64,000 nt of DNA from JBCDCY01 sp039180875 (GTDB lineage Bacteria > Pseudomonadota > Alphaproteobacteria > Rhodobacterales > Rhodobacteraceae), in contig JBCDCY010000012.1 of NCBI GenBank assembly GCA_039180875.1, positions 54,626-118,625 of the forward strand. The letters run 5' to 3'. Under the pieces are notes generated by a model, which saw only the letters and a list, made by a program, of their open reading frames with translations, did not search any database and had not been told where the DNA came from. Made by a program: the position numbers and the translations under genes. Of the stretch, positions 16,828 through 25,544 are shown in pieces (positions within the stretch are counted from its first letter, which is position 1; every line of letters starts with the position of its first letter).

Positions 16828-17303
16828 TGGCCAAGACCCCCGCCAACTTCACACTGAACGGCAGCCCCCGGGCCGCCTTCGCCGACCCCGGACAGAACCT
16901 GCTCGAGTTCCTGCGCCGCGGCGTCGGCGACCTGACGGTCAAGTACGGCTGCGGTCAGGGCACCTGCGGCGCCTGCACCGTCCTGGTCGACGGCGAGACA
17001 CGGCTCGCCTGCCTCACCTTGGCCGAGACGGTCGATGGCCGCGACGTGCGCACCGCCGCCGGACTGGCCGAGGGCGCGACGCTCGACCAGTTGCAAGTCG
17101 CCTTCATGGACCACTTCGCCGCCCAGTGCGGGTTCTGCACCCCCGGCATGTTGGTCTCGGCCCGGGCATTGCTCGACCGCAATCCGCGCCCCAGTCGGGA
17201 GGAGGTGATCGAGGCGATCTCCGGCAATCTCTGCCGCTGCACGGGCTACGAGCCGATCATTGCCGCCATACTCTCCGTCGCCGATGGGAGCGTTCGGACA
17301 TGA
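16824..17303 (+). CDS. Molybdenum hydroxylase 2Fe-2S (small) subunit, CoxS type
   Basis: This is a 159-residue protein with both expected clusters. A plant-ferredoxin-type [2Fe-2S] site lies at CGQGTCGACTVLVDG with a fourth Cys in TRLACLTLA. An all-alpha [2Fe-2S] domain holds CGFCTPGM and NLCRCTGYEPI. It relays electrons from the molybdenum cofactor to FAD. The start may be GTG 16824 (GTGA overlap) or ATG 16827. The last bases overlap the ATG of the large subunit (ATGA). Confidence 0.93.
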   Translation: MMAKTPANFTLNGSPRAAFADPGQNLLEFLRRGVGDLTVKYGCGQGTCGACTVLVDGETRLACLTLAETVDGRDVRTAAGLAEGATLDQLQVAFMDHFAAQCGFCTPGMLVSARALLDRNPRPSREEVIEAISGNLCRCTGYEPIIAAILSVADGSVRT

Positions 17304-19066
17304 AGGACATGACAGACGCCGGACCGATGGTGGAGTTCCGTAAGGAGCTGTTCGCCGACGAACGCGACGACGATCTGAACGAGATCGGCAAGCCCACACG
17401 GCGCCAGGACATCCTCGGCCACGTCACCGGCCGCTCGCCGTTCTATGACGACCATCTGTTCGACGGGCTCTTGCACATGCGCTGCGCCCGCTCGCCGCAT
17501 CACCACGCCCGGATCCGCCGGATCGACACAGCCGCGGCAGAGCGGATGCCCGGCGTCGTCCGGGTGCTGACCGGCCGCGATGTGCCGGTCAACCTCAACA
17601 CCCTGCTCTCGCTCCTGGATTTCGGCATCGACGACGAGCCGGTGCTGGCCGAGCGCAAGGTCGTCTACATGGGCGAGCCCGTGGCCGCCGTGATCGCGGA
17701 GACGGAGGCCGAGGCCCGCGCCGCCGCGGCCGCCGTGGCGGTGGAGTGGGAGCCGCTCCCCCACGTGCTCGACGTCGAGGAGGCGGTGGCCCCCGGCGCG
17801 CCCACCGTCCTCGACGTCTATCCCGAGAACAAGTTCGTCTATCACGGCAAGTACGACCACCAGAAGCTGCGTTACGGTGACGTCGATGCGGCGCTCGAGG
17901 GCGCCGATCATGTGATCGAAGGTTGCTACCAGATGTCGCCCATCGAGCAGGCGCCGATCGAGACCTGCGGCGCCATCGCGGCGCCGGAGCAGAACGATCG
18001 CTATGTCTGCTACTCCGGCACCCAGGGCCTGTTCTTCTCGCTCGGCACCGCGGCCAAGGTGCTGGACCTGCCCTCCTCACGGCTGCACTTCATCGGCGGC
18101 ACGGTGGGCGGCGGCTTTGGCGGCAAGGTGGACTCGATCCACGAACCCCTGGCGATCCTCGGCGCCATGCTCACGGGCCGGTCGGTGAAGTCGCAATGGG
18201 ATCGCGCCGAAGAGATGCAGGTGGGCGCGCCCCGGGGGGCGGAGCGCTGGTATCTCACCGATGGAGTGATGGCCGACGGCCGGATCGTCGCGCGCAAGTT
18301 CACCGGGTATTTCGACGCCGGCGCCTACACCCGGCTCAGCTCCTACGCCATCATCAAGGGTGTGGGCCATCTCCCGGGCCCCTACACGATCCCCAACGTC
18401 TATGCCGACGTCTATTGCGTCTACACCAACCGCACCCCGGCCACGGCGATGCGCGGCTTCGGCATCACCGGCGTCGACTTCGCGATCGAGGCGCATATGG
18501 ACAAGGTGGCCGAAGCCGTCGGCATGAACCCGATCGAGTTGCGGATCCTGAATGCCTATCGCGACGGCGACATGAAGGCCCACCGCCGCGTGGCCAAGAA
18601 CTGCGCCCTCATCGAGTGCGCCCAGGTCGTGGCCGAGAAGGCCGGCGTGACCCTGTCGCCGGAGATGCGCGCCGCCTCCTCGCTCAGCGGCGGGGGCGGA
18701 GAGCGCGGGGCTTTGCCGGGCTATACCGCAACGGACGCACGCGGCCGGGTCGAAGGCTTCGCGGCCACCAGCTATGCCCGGCGCAAGGGCGGCCCGGCCG
18801 AGGCCGGGATAGGCGGCGGGGCCCTTCCCCCCCGCCAGCCGACGGCACCGCCACCGGCGCGCGCCGCTCTACCCCCTCCGACCGCAGCACCGCGCGCGCA
18901 ACCCGCCGCGATGGCCGACGGCCAGCGCCCGCCCGACGGGGGTTCGATGCCCCCGGCGGGCGGCCCCCCGCCGACGACGGCGCCGGCAGAGGAGCGGCCG
19001 CAGCGCGGCCCGGCACGCTCCGGCGCAATGCGGTTCTCCTCCCTCTCCGGGTTTCGGAGGCGCTGA
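17300..19066 (+). CDS. Molybdenum hydroxylase large subunit, N-terminal half (split gene)
   Basis: Starting at the ATGA overlap (17300), about 460 residues match the first part of xanthine dehydrogenase-type molybdopterin subunits: GKPTRRQDILGHVTG, GEPVAAVIAETEAEARAA, the cofactor loop GGTVGGGFGGKVDS, and PATAMRGFGITG. The last resembles the xanthine-dehydrogenase/form II type, not the AYxCSFR loop of true CO dehydrogenase. After about 18,690 homology stops. The frame continues through a ~125-residue Gly/Pro/Ala-rich tail and ends at 19066, where the C-terminal half begins in another frame. A functional enzyme would need both pieces. Alternatives are a disrupted gene or an assembly error in a very GC-rich stretch. 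Confidence 0.8.
   Translation: MKDMTDAGPMVEFRKELFADERDDDLNEIGKPTRRQDILGHVTGRSPFYDDHLFDGLLHMRCARSPHHHARIRRIDTAAAERMPGVVRVLTGRDVPVNLNTLLSLLDFGIDDEPVLAERKVVYMGEPVAAVIAETEAEARAAAAAVAVEWEPLPHVLDVEEAVAPGAPTVLDVYPENKFVYHGKYDHQKLRYGDVDAALEGADHVIEGCYQMSPIEQAPIETCGAIAAPEQNDRYVCYSGTQGLFFSLGTAAKVLDLPSSRLHFIGGTVGGGFGGKVDSIHEPLAILGAMLTGRSVKSQWDRAEEMQVGAPRGAERWYLTDGVMADGRIVARKFTGYFDAGAYTRLSSYAIIKGVGHLPGPYTIPNVYADVYCVYTNRTPATAMRGFGITGVDFAIEAHMDKVAEAVGMNPIELRILNAYRDGDMKAHRRVAKNCALIECAQVVAEKAGVTLSPEMRAASSLSGGGGERGALPGYTATDARGRVEGFAATSYARRKGGPAEAGIGGGALPPRQPTAPPPARAALPPPTAAPRAQPAAMADGQRPPDGGSMPPAGGPPPTTAPAEERPQRGPARSGAMRFSSLSGFRRR
18690..19065. other. Low-complexity GC-rich insert interrupting the large-subunit gene
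   Basis: About 375 bases lie between the last recognisable residue of the N-terminal half (near SPEMRAASS) and the restart (MAIHRGRGFAAINYP). In the upstream frame it codes for a Gly/Pro/Ala/Arg-rich stretch with no recognisable domain. All frames are unusually open because of extreme GC content. No terminal inverted repeats or target duplication were found by eye. Confidence 0.6.
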
Positions 19067-20088
19067 TGGCCATTCACCGCGGCCGCGGCTTTGCTGCGAT
19101 CAACTACCCGATCGGCATGAACCTCGGCGGCGATCCGTCCCAGGCGCTGGTGCATTCCAACCCCGACGGCAAGTTCACTGTCGCCCTCTCGGCCATCGAC
19201 CTCGGCCAGGGCATGAAGTCCGTCACCCGCCAGATCGCCGCCGAAACCCTCGGCGTGCCGATCGAGGACGTCTATGTCGACACCGCCGACAGCGACACCG
19301 GCCCGCACGACATGGGCTCTTTCGCCAGCCGGGGCACGCACCGCATGGGCAACGCCGTGATCCGCGCCGCTGAGGAGGCGCGCCAGGTCATGCTCGAAGC
19401 GGCGGCGGAGGAGCTGGAGGTCGACGCGGCCGACCTCATCACTGACGGCAAGGGCAATATCCACGTCCGCGGCGCGCCCGCCCGGTCGATCACCACCATG
19501 GCCGCGGCCCAGGCGGCGCAATTCGTCCAGGGCCGCACCATCGCCGGTCGCGGCATCTTCCTCGTGCCGCTCTCCGACGTCGATCCCGAAACCGGAGAGA
19601 TGTCGCCGGTCACGACCTTCGCCCATGCGGCCATGCTGGTGACGGTGGAGGTCGACGACGAAACCGGTGAGGTGACGATCACCGACATGCAGTCAGCCTA
19701 CGAGGTCGGTCGCGCCCTCAATCCCAAACTGGTCGAACAGCAGCTACGCGGCGGTGCCTGGATGGGCATGTCCCATGCCGCCTGGGAAACGACGGAGCCG
19801 CATTACCCCTCCCGCGACCACCGTCCCGAGGACTTCAACACCTACCTGATGCCAGGCCCCGGCGATCTCGCGCCCCACCACATCAGCATCCTGGAGCGAC
19901 CGGCGGAGGACGGCCCGTTCGGCGGCAAGGGCCCGGGCGAGATGTGCGCCAATCCGGTCCTGCCAGCCGTGGTCAACGCCGTCTATGACGCTATTGGCCT
20001 GCGGATAGACGAGCTGCCCGTGACGCCCGAGAAGGTGCTGCGCGGGCTGCAAGAGATGGGCGGCGCCCGGCCGCGGCAGGCGCTCTGA
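19066..20088 (+). CDS. Molybdenum hydroxylase large subunit, C-terminal half (split gene)
   Basis: This is a 340-residue protein beginning at an ATG that overlaps the preceding stop (TGATG). It is homologous to the second molybdopterin-binding part of xanthine dehydrogenase-type large subunits: GRGFAAINYPIGMNLGGDPS, SAIDLGQGMKSVTRQIAAE, DTADSDTGPHDMGSFASRG and the active-site Glu in GGKGPGEMCANP. These parts are well conserved, which argues against long-term decay. The coupled restart would allow both halves to be made in similar amounts. Its stop overlaps the MoxR-type gene start. The substrate is unknown; N-heterocycles or aldehydes are typical for the family. Confidence 0.83.
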   Translation: MAIHRGRGFAAINYPIGMNLGGDPSQALVHSNPDGKFTVALSAIDLGQGMKSVTRQIAAETLGVPIEDVYVDTADSDTGPHDMGSFASRGTHRMGNAVIRAAEEARQVMLEAAAEELEVDAADLITDGKGNIHVRGAPARSITTMAAAQAAQFVQGRTIAGRGIFLVPLSDVDPETGEMSPVTTFAHAAMLVTVEVDDETGEVTITDMQSAYEVGRALNPKLVEQQLRGGAWMGMSHAAWETTEPHYPSRDHRPEDFNTYLMPGPGDLAPHHISILERPAEDGPFGGKGPGEMCANPVLPAVVNAVYDAIGLRIDELPVTPEKVLRGLQEMGGARPRQAL

Positions 20089-20969
20089 TGACCGTCCGGC
20101 GCGCCATCCAGGGGATCGACGGGCCAGAGACGCTGGCCCGCTCCCTCGGCGACGCGCAGTACATCGCCAATGACGGCCTCGCGACGGCGGCCTATCTGGC
20201 CCTCGCCCTCGGCAAGCCGCTGCTCTTGGAGGGTGCCCCGGGCGTCGGCAAGACGGAGGCGGCCAAGGCCCTGGCAGCGGTCCTCGGGCGGGAGCTGGTG
20301 CGCCTGCAATGCTATGAGGGCATCGACGCAGCGGCGGCGATGTACGAATGGAACTTCCCACGCCAGATGCTCGCAATCCGGCAGGCGGGCAACGACTACG
20401 TCAACCTCTACGAAGATCAATTCCTGATCGCCCGCCCGATCCTGCAGGCGCTCGAGGCGCCGCGCGACCGGGTCCTGCTGATCGACGAAATCGACCGGGC
20501 CGACCATGAGTTCGAGGCCTTTCTGCTGGAGTTCCTGTCGGACTTCTCGATCTCGATACCGGAGCGCGGAACGGTGCGCGCCGGGGAGCCGCCCGTCGTC
20601 GTCCTCACCTCCAATCGCACGCGAGAGCTGCACGAGGCGCTCCGGCGGCGCTGCGTCTATCACTGGATCGACTATCCCGACCCTGCGCTTGAGGCGCGGA
20701 TCGTCACCATGCGGGCCTCGACCGTCGCCCAGGACACGGCCGCCCGGGTGGTGCGCGCGGTGGGTGCGCTGCGGGCAGAGCCATTGGCCAAGCCGCCCGG
20801 CGTTGCCGAGACGGTGGAATGGGCCGAGGCGGCGACGCTGCTCAACGCCCAGGGCGCGGCCTGGCCGGTTGCCTTCCAGCGCGCGATCGGCGTCGCGCTC
20901 AAGGACCAGGACGATCTCGCCTACATGGCGCCGCGCCTCGACGCATTGTTGGCGGAAAGCGCGGCATGA
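20088..20969 (+). CDS. MoxR-type AAA ATPase (CoxD-like)
   Basis: This is a 293-residue AAA+ ATPase with Walker A GAPGVGKTE (residues 49-57), Walker B LLIDEID, sensor-like LTSNRTRELHEALRRRC, and the CoxD-type signature YEGIDAAAAMYEWNF. CoxD-like proteins act with a VWA protein as a chaperone that sulfurates or matures the active site of molybdenum hydroxylases. Its overlap with the large-subunit half upstream and the VWA gene downstream (ATGA) matches the coxDE arrangement. Confidence 0.9.
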   Translation: MTVRRAIQGIDGPETLARSLGDAQYIANDGLATAAYLALALGKPLLLEGAPGVGKTEAAKALAAVLGRELVRLQCYEGIDAAAAMYEWNFPRQMLAIRQAGNDYVNLYEDQFLIARPILQALEAPRDRVLLIDEIDRADHEFEAFLLEFLSDFSISIPERGTVRAGEPPVVVLTSNRTRELHEALRRRCVYHWIDYPDPALEARIVTMRASTVAQDTAARVVRAVGALRAEPLAKPPGVAETVEWAEAATLLNAQGAAWPVAFQRAIGVALKDQDDLAYMAPRLDALLAESAA

Positions 20970-22066
20970 GCCTGCCCCGCGCCCTCGACCCCTTCCTCGC
21001 CTTTCCCCAGGCATTGCGCGCGGCGGGGCTCCGCGCCTCACCGGACCTGACGGAGGATTTTCTCGCCGCCGTGGGTCTGCTCGGGCCCCAAGGCATCGCT
21101 GACATTCGCCGGGCCGCCCATGCCGTCTACGGCCCGGGCCCCGATCACCGCCCCGCCTTCGACGCGGTGTTCGACGCGGTGTTCCTCGGCCGCAGCTTGG
21201 CCGTCGCCGCGCCGGGCGATCCGGAGGAAATGCCGCGCAGCTTCGATGCTGGCGCCTTCGACGAGTTGGCGATGCCGGAGGACGAAGATCCCTCCGGCGG
21301 TGAGGCGACGCCGGCGGAGCGGCTCTTCGCCCGGCAGCTCGGCGGTGGGGAGGAGGACGCCACCCTCCGCCGCTTCGGACGGGCGCTCCCCCGCTCCCTG
21401 CCGCGACGGCGTTCGCGCCGCTTGAGCGCCGGCCGGGGTCAGCACGCCGATGCGCGCCGCGCGTTTCGTGAGATGCTACGCCGCGACGGTGAGGTCGCGG
21501 CCCTGCCGACCCGGCGGCGCCTGTCGCGCCAGCGCCGGGTGCTGATGCTGATCGACGTCTCCGGCAGCATGAAGGAGGGGACCGAGGGCGCCCTCCGCCT
21601 CGCCCACGCCCTGGTCCGGGGCGGCGAGCGGGTGGAGTGCTTCACCCTCGGCACCCGATTGACCCGGGTCACCCGCGCGCTTCGCCACCGTAACCGGGAT
21701 AAGGCGCTTGCCCGATCCTCGGGCCTGGTGGCCGACTGGGACGGCGGCACCCGGCTGGGGGAAGCGCTGGAGGTCTTTCTGGCCGTGCCGCGCTTTGCCG
21801 CCCATGCCCGCGGCGCCCTCACCCTGGTCATCTCCGACGGGCTGGAGCGGGGCGGGCCGGAGGCGTTGACGGCGGCGATGGCGCGACTTCGCGGGCTGGC
21901 CTGGTCGATCCTCTGGCTCTCACCGCTCACGGCCGATACCGCCTACCGGCCCGAAACCGGGGCGATGCGCACGATCCTGCCATTGCTGGATCGGCTGGGC
22001 GACGGCAGCACTCCGGCGGCGCTGGCGGGCGAGATCCTGGCCTTCTCGAAGGGCGCGCGGCGGTGA
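20966..22066 (+). CDS. VWA domain protein, CoxE-like
   Basis: This is a 366-residue protein starting at the ATGA overlap. The C-terminal half is a von Willebrand A domain with an intact MIDAS start, LIDVSGSMKEGTEG (Asp at residue 197), and a later ISDGLERGGPEA. The N-terminal half is rich in Arg and acidic stretches, as in CoxE family members. Together with the upstream MoxR ATPase it forms the maturation pair usual for CO dehydrogenase-like enzymes. It overlaps the amidohydrolase gene by 4 bases (GTGA). Confidence 0.9.
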   Translation: MSLPRALDPFLAFPQALRAAGLRASPDLTEDFLAAVGLLGPQGIADIRRAAHAVYGPGPDHRPAFDAVFDAVFLGRSLAVAAPGDPEEMPRSFDAGAFDELAMPEDEDPSGGEATPAERLFARQLGGGEEDATLRRFGRALPRSLPRRRSRRLSAGRGQHADARRAFREMLRRDGEVAALPTRRRLSRQRRVLMLIDVSGSMKEGTEGALRLAHALVRGGERVECFTLGTRLTRVTRALRHRNRDKALARSSGLVADWDGGTRLGEALEVFLAVPRFAAHARGALTLVISDGLERGGPEALTAAMARLRGLAWSILWLSPLTADTAYRPETGAMRTILPLLDRLGDGSTPAALAGEILAFSKGARR

Positions 22067-22944
22067 CGGTCGACGCCCATTTCCACGTCTGGCGGCAGGC
22101 CGACCTACCCTGGCTCACCGGCCCGATGCAGCCGCGGATCTTCGGCCCCTATGAGCCGATCCGCCGCGACTATCCGATGGCGGAATACCTCGATGACATA
22201 GCCGGCACCGGCGTCGACCGGGCGGTCTACGTGCAGGCCAACTGGTCCCCCGACCGAGCCGAGGCGGAGGCCGCGTGGATCGAGAAGCTGGCCGCGGAGA
22301 CGGGCTGGCCCCACGGCCTCGTCGCCTACGCCGATATGACGGTCGAAGATGTTCGACTGGCGCTCGACGCGCTGCGGCGCTTCCCACGGCTCCGCGGCAT
22401 CCGGCAACAGTTCCACTGGCACGAAAACCCGCTCTACCGCTTTGCGTCCCATGCCGAGCTCTGCCGCGATCCGGCCGTCCAGGCCAACGTGGCGCGGCTC
22501 GCGGACTACGGGCTCGCCTTCGACCTGCAGGTCTTCACCGGGCAGATGGAAGGGGCCGCCGCGCTCGCCGACGCCTGCCCGGATGTCACCCTAGTGCTGC
22601 AGCATGCCGGGATGCTGGAGGACCTGTCGGAGGAGGGTCGCGCCGCCTGGCGCAGCGCCATGGCAGATCTCGCCGAACGGCCGAACGTGGTCGCCAAGCT
22701 CTCCGGCTTCGGCACGTTCCTGCATCGGCTGGACCCGGAGCATGTGCGCTGGCTGACGACGGAGACGGTGGCGCTGTTCGGGGCCGAGCGTTGCCTCTGG
22801 GGCTCGAACTTCCCCATCGAGAAGCTCTGGACCGACTATCCGGCCCTGCTCACCGCGCACCGCGCCGCAGCGGGCGGGCTCAGCAACGCCGAACAAGACG
22901 CGATCTTCGCGAACACCGCACGCCGGGTCTACCGGCTGGACTGA
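22063..22944 (+). CDS. Amidohydrolase 2 family protein (lactonase/PDC hydrolase-like)
   Basis: This is a 293-residue TIM-barrel metal hydrolase starting at a GTGA overlap. It has HxH at residues 6-8 (VDAHFHVW), the RGIRQQFHWHENP segment, LVLQHAGML, and the C-terminal LWGSNFPIEKL typical of the family that includes 2-pyrone-4,6-dicarboxylate lactonase and sugar lactonases. It probably opens a lactone or cleaves a C-C or C-N bond of a catabolic intermediate downstream of the hydroxylase. Exact substrate unknown. Confidence 0.87.
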   Translation: MTVDAHFHVWRQADLPWLTGPMQPRIFGPYEPIRRDYPMAEYLDDIAGTGVDRAVYVQANWSPDRAEAEAAWIEKLAAETGWPHGLVAYADMTVEDVRLALDALRRFPRLRGIRQQFHWHENPLYRFASHAELCRDPAVQANVARLADYGLAFDLQVFTGQMEGAAALADACPDVTLVLQHAGMLEDLSEEGRAAWRSAMADLAERPNVVAKLSGFGTFLHRLDPEHVRWLTTETVALFGAERCLWGSNFPIEKLWTDYPALLTAHRAAAGGLSNAEQDAIFANTARRVYRLD

Positions 22945-22959
22945 TTGGGAGGGAACGGT

Positions 22960-23811
22960 ATGGGGCTTGAAATCAAGATACTAGACTACGGCGATATCGA
23001 GCTCGAATCGAGCTTCCTCGTGCTCGCCCGCGACTGCGGACGGACGCGGCGCGTGCCGGTCTACGGCTTTCTGATCCTGGGCGGGTCGGTGCCGATCGTC
23101 GTCGACACCGGCTACCGCGACAACGCGATCATGGAAACGCTGGGGATGCGCGGCCTGCAGTTCCACGAGAACATGATCGAGCGCCAGCTTGCCAACCACG
23201 GGGTGAAGCCGGGCGACGTGCGCTACGTGCTGCACACCCATCTGCACATCGACCACGCGGGGAAGGACGACCACTTCCCCATGAACACCACCGTGGTCAT
23301 CAATCGCCGCGAGCTCGAATATTCCGTGTCGGGCCTGATGCATCCGCAATATCCCAAGCCCGACATCATCCATCTCGTCGAACGTCTGCATCACCCCGGC
23401 GCGCTCCGGCTCGAAGATCTGGAGATCTCGGGACCGGTGGAACTGATCCCTGGCGTTTTCCTCGAAGCGGCAGGGGCCCATACCGAGGGCTCGATGAACA
23501 TCCATGTCGAGACCGACGACGGCCGGGCCACGATCTGCGGCGACGTGATCTACGACTTCAACGATCAGATCATCGAGCCGCAGAAGTCGTTCGGGCCCGA
23601 GGAGTACCAGGTGACGGGCAATCACGGCGGCTCGAAACGCGGTGAGAAGGGCGCGATCCGCAAGCTGATGCACTCCGGCGCGCGCTACCTCCTGCCAATC
23701 CACGACAAGCCCGCGGTGGTGGAGCATGGCCGCGTCGTCGGCCGCGCCGACATGGCCATTCCGGGGCCGATCAGCCAATCGGTGCCGCAGCGCGCCTGGT
23801 TCCCGGCCTGA
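22960..23811 (+). CDS. Metallo-beta-lactamase-fold hydrolase (AHL-lactonase-like)
   Basis: This is a 283-residue protein. The ATG at 22960 is chosen over a TTG 15 bases upstream because a GGGAGGG ribosome binding site lies 5 bases ahead. The zinc motif HTHLHIDHAG is intact (H92, H94, D97-H98 region). A distal His follows in EAAGAHTEGSMN, an Asp in ICGDVIYDF, and a His near the C-terminus in LLPIHDK. This is the layout of N-acyl-homoserine-lactonase-type enzymes. In a catabolic operon it more likely hydrolyses a lactone intermediate than a quorum signal (inference). Confidence 0.88.
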   Translation: MGLEIKILDYGDIELESSFLVLARDCGRTRRVPVYGFLILGGSVPIVVDTGYRDNAIMETLGMRGLQFHENMIERQLANHGVKPGDVRYVLHTHLHIDHAGKDDHFPMNTTVVINRRELEYSVSGLMHPQYPKPDIIHLVERLHHPGALRLEDLEISGPVELIPGVFLEAAGAHTEGSMNIHVETDDGRATICGDVIYDFNDQIIEPQKSFGPEEYQVTGNHGGSKRGEKGAIRKLMHSGARYLLPIHDKPAVVEHGRVVGRADMAIPGPISQSVPQRAWFPA

Positions 23812-23821
23812 GGCGGCTTGC

Positions 23822-25390
23822 ATGGCGCACGAGGCTCAGGATCCCGCCTTTCACCAGCTGATTGAGGAGCACGCCCCGGTCCGGCAAGCGGGCTCCGGCT
23901 TCATCTTCACCGAAGGCCCGATCTGGCACCCGGTGGAGCACTATCTGCTGTTCTCCGACATGCCCGGGGACGTGCGCCGGCGCCTCGACAATGCCGGCGT
24001 GCGGGAGGTGCTGCGACCCTCCCAGAAGGGCAACGGCATGACCTACGACGCGGACCTGAACCTTCTGGTCTGCGAGCATGCGACCTCCTCCGTCACGCGG
24101 TTCAGCGCGGACGGCCGGCGCGAGGTCCTGTGCAGTCATTTCGAGGGGCGTGAGCTCAACTCGCCCAACGACATCGTGGTGAAATCCGACGGCTCGATCT
24201 GGTTCACCGATCCCTGGTACGGCCGGATGCCGCATTTCGGCGTGGAGCGGCCGCGCGCGCTCGGCTGGCAGGGCGTCTTCCGCCTCCCGTCGGGGCACGT
24301 GCCCGGGGCTGAGCCGGAGCTGGTGGTCGACCGCTATCTGTTCTCCATGCCGAACGGGCTTTGCTTCTCGCCGGATGAGCGCCTGCTCTACATCAACGAT
24401 ACCGAGCAGGCGAATATCCGCGTCTTCGAGGTAGGCGAAGCGGGGCAGCTCCGAAACGGCCGGATCTTCGCCGCCGGTATCCGCGACAGCCTGCGGCCGG
24501 GCGTGCCCGACGGGATGAAATGCGATGCTGAGGGCAATGTCTGGGTGACCGCGCCCGGCGGCCTTTGGGTCTACGATCCCGCCGGGCGCCTGATCGGCAA
24601 GGTGGCGTTGCCGGAGCAGGCGGCGAACCTGCATTGGGGGGGCGAGGACTGGCGGACGCTCTACGTCGCCGCCTGCACCAGCGTCTACGCCCTGCCGGTG
24701 AAGATCGGCCCGCGGAACGAGCCCTTCATGCGCGCCCGGCGCCCTGCGGCGTCGGCGGCCTCCACCACCACGGACGGGGCGGAGCCGCTGCGGCTGGAGG
24801 CGCGGCGCTGCGCGCTGATCATCCAGGACATGCAGAACGACGTGGTGATGGAGGGAGGCGCCTTCGCCGCGTCCGGCAGCCCGCAGCATTGCCGGGAGCA
24901 GGACGCGATCGCCAACATCGCCCGCTTGGCCGCGCGCTGCCGAGAGCTAGGCGTGCCCGTGATCCACGTCCACTTCCTGGTCCACCCGGGCGCCCCGGGC
25001 TTCACCCTGAACGCGCCGCTCTTCGAGGGCGTGATCGACGGCAACGCCCTGGTGCGCGACACCTGGGGCGCCGCAGCCGTCGACGCGCTGACGCCCCAGC
25101 CCGGCGACCATGTGGTCGAAAAGATGCGGATGAGCGCCTGGGAGGGCACGTCGCTCGAGACCATCCTCAGGGCCGAGGGGCGCGACATGATCATCGAGAC
25201 GGGCGCCTGGACCAACATGTCGATCGAGCACACCGCCCGGACCGGCGCCGACAAGGGCTATGTCATGGTGATCCCCGAAGACGGCTGTTCGACCATGAAC
25301 GCCGACTGGCATCGGGCCAGCATCGACTACGCGATGCAGAACGTCGCGCTGGTGACGCGCACCGACGAGGTCATCGCCGCCTTGGGGTGA
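23822..25390 (+). CDS. SMP-30/gluconolactonase fused to an isochorismatase-like hydrolase
   Basis: This is a 522-residue fusion. Residues ~20-310 form an SMP-30/gluconolactonase beta-propeller (FIFTEGPIWHPVEHYLLFSD, NSPNDIVVKSDGSIWFTDPWYG, DGMKCDAEGNVWVTAPGG). After a short linker, residues ~325-522 are an isochorismatase/cysteine-hydrolase fold (ALIIQDMQNDVV with D336, VVEKMRMSAWEGT with K434). The usual nucleophilic Cys (TNxCxE) is Ser here (TNMSIE, S467). The fold could therefore act as a Cys-less isochorismatase, or the domain may be inactive. The fusion would couple lactone opening with a second hydrolysis. It is the last gene of the long operon. Confidence 0.87.
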   Translation: MAHEAQDPAFHQLIEEHAPVRQAGSGFIFTEGPIWHPVEHYLLFSDMPGDVRRRLDNAGVREVLRPSQKGNGMTYDADLNLLVCEHATSSVTRFSADGRREVLCSHFEGRELNSPNDIVVKSDGSIWFTDPWYGRMPHFGVERPRALGWQGVFRLPSGHVPGAEPELVVDRYLFSMPNGLCFSPDERLLYINDTEQANIRVFEVGEAGQLRNGRIFAAGIRDSLRPGVPDGMKCDAEGNVWVTAPGGLWVYDPAGRLIGKVALPEQAANLHWGGEDWRTLYVAACTSVYALPVKIGPRNEPFMRARRPAASAASTTTDGAEPLRLEARRCALIIQDMQNDVVMEGGAFAASGSPQHCREQDAIANIARLAARCRELGVPVIHVHFLVHPGAPGFTLNAPLFEGVIDGNALVRDTWGAAAVDALTPQPGDHVVEKMRMSAWEGTSLETILRAEGRDMIIETGAWTNMSIEHTARTGADKGYVMVIPEDGCSTMNADWHRASIDYAMQNVALVTRTDEVIAALG

Positions 25391-25544
25391 CACGGCCTGA
25401 GCGCGTCGCCCCGCCCGAGGGGTCTGCCCTGACATAGGGACGAGAAACCGGCCCGCTCACCGGTCGTGTCGAGACGTGCCCCAAGCAGCGGCGGCAGGGG
25501 CACAGATGCGGGTCCCTCCCGCGATCAGGATCGGGCCGAGCGCA
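25391..25544. other. 154-base region between the catabolic operon and the stress island
   Basis: Two convergent transcripts end here. Short GC-rich inverted repeats occur (for example CCCC..GGGG near 25,415), but I see no convincing terminator with a U-run and no small gene. Confidence 0.3.

Noticed and set aside
16018..22066. Assignment as a true aerobic CO dehydrogenase operon (coxMSLDE)
   Set aside because: Gene order and CoxD/CoxE fit, but the large subunit has MRGFG at the active-site loop, not the AYxCSFR motif of form I CO dehydrogenase, so CO oxidation is not supported.
22960..23811. Quorum-quenching AHL lactonase
   Set aside because: The fold and zinc motif fit, but the gene is in a catabolic operon with other lactone hydrolases and no quorum-sensing genes nearby. 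The specific function is not claimed.
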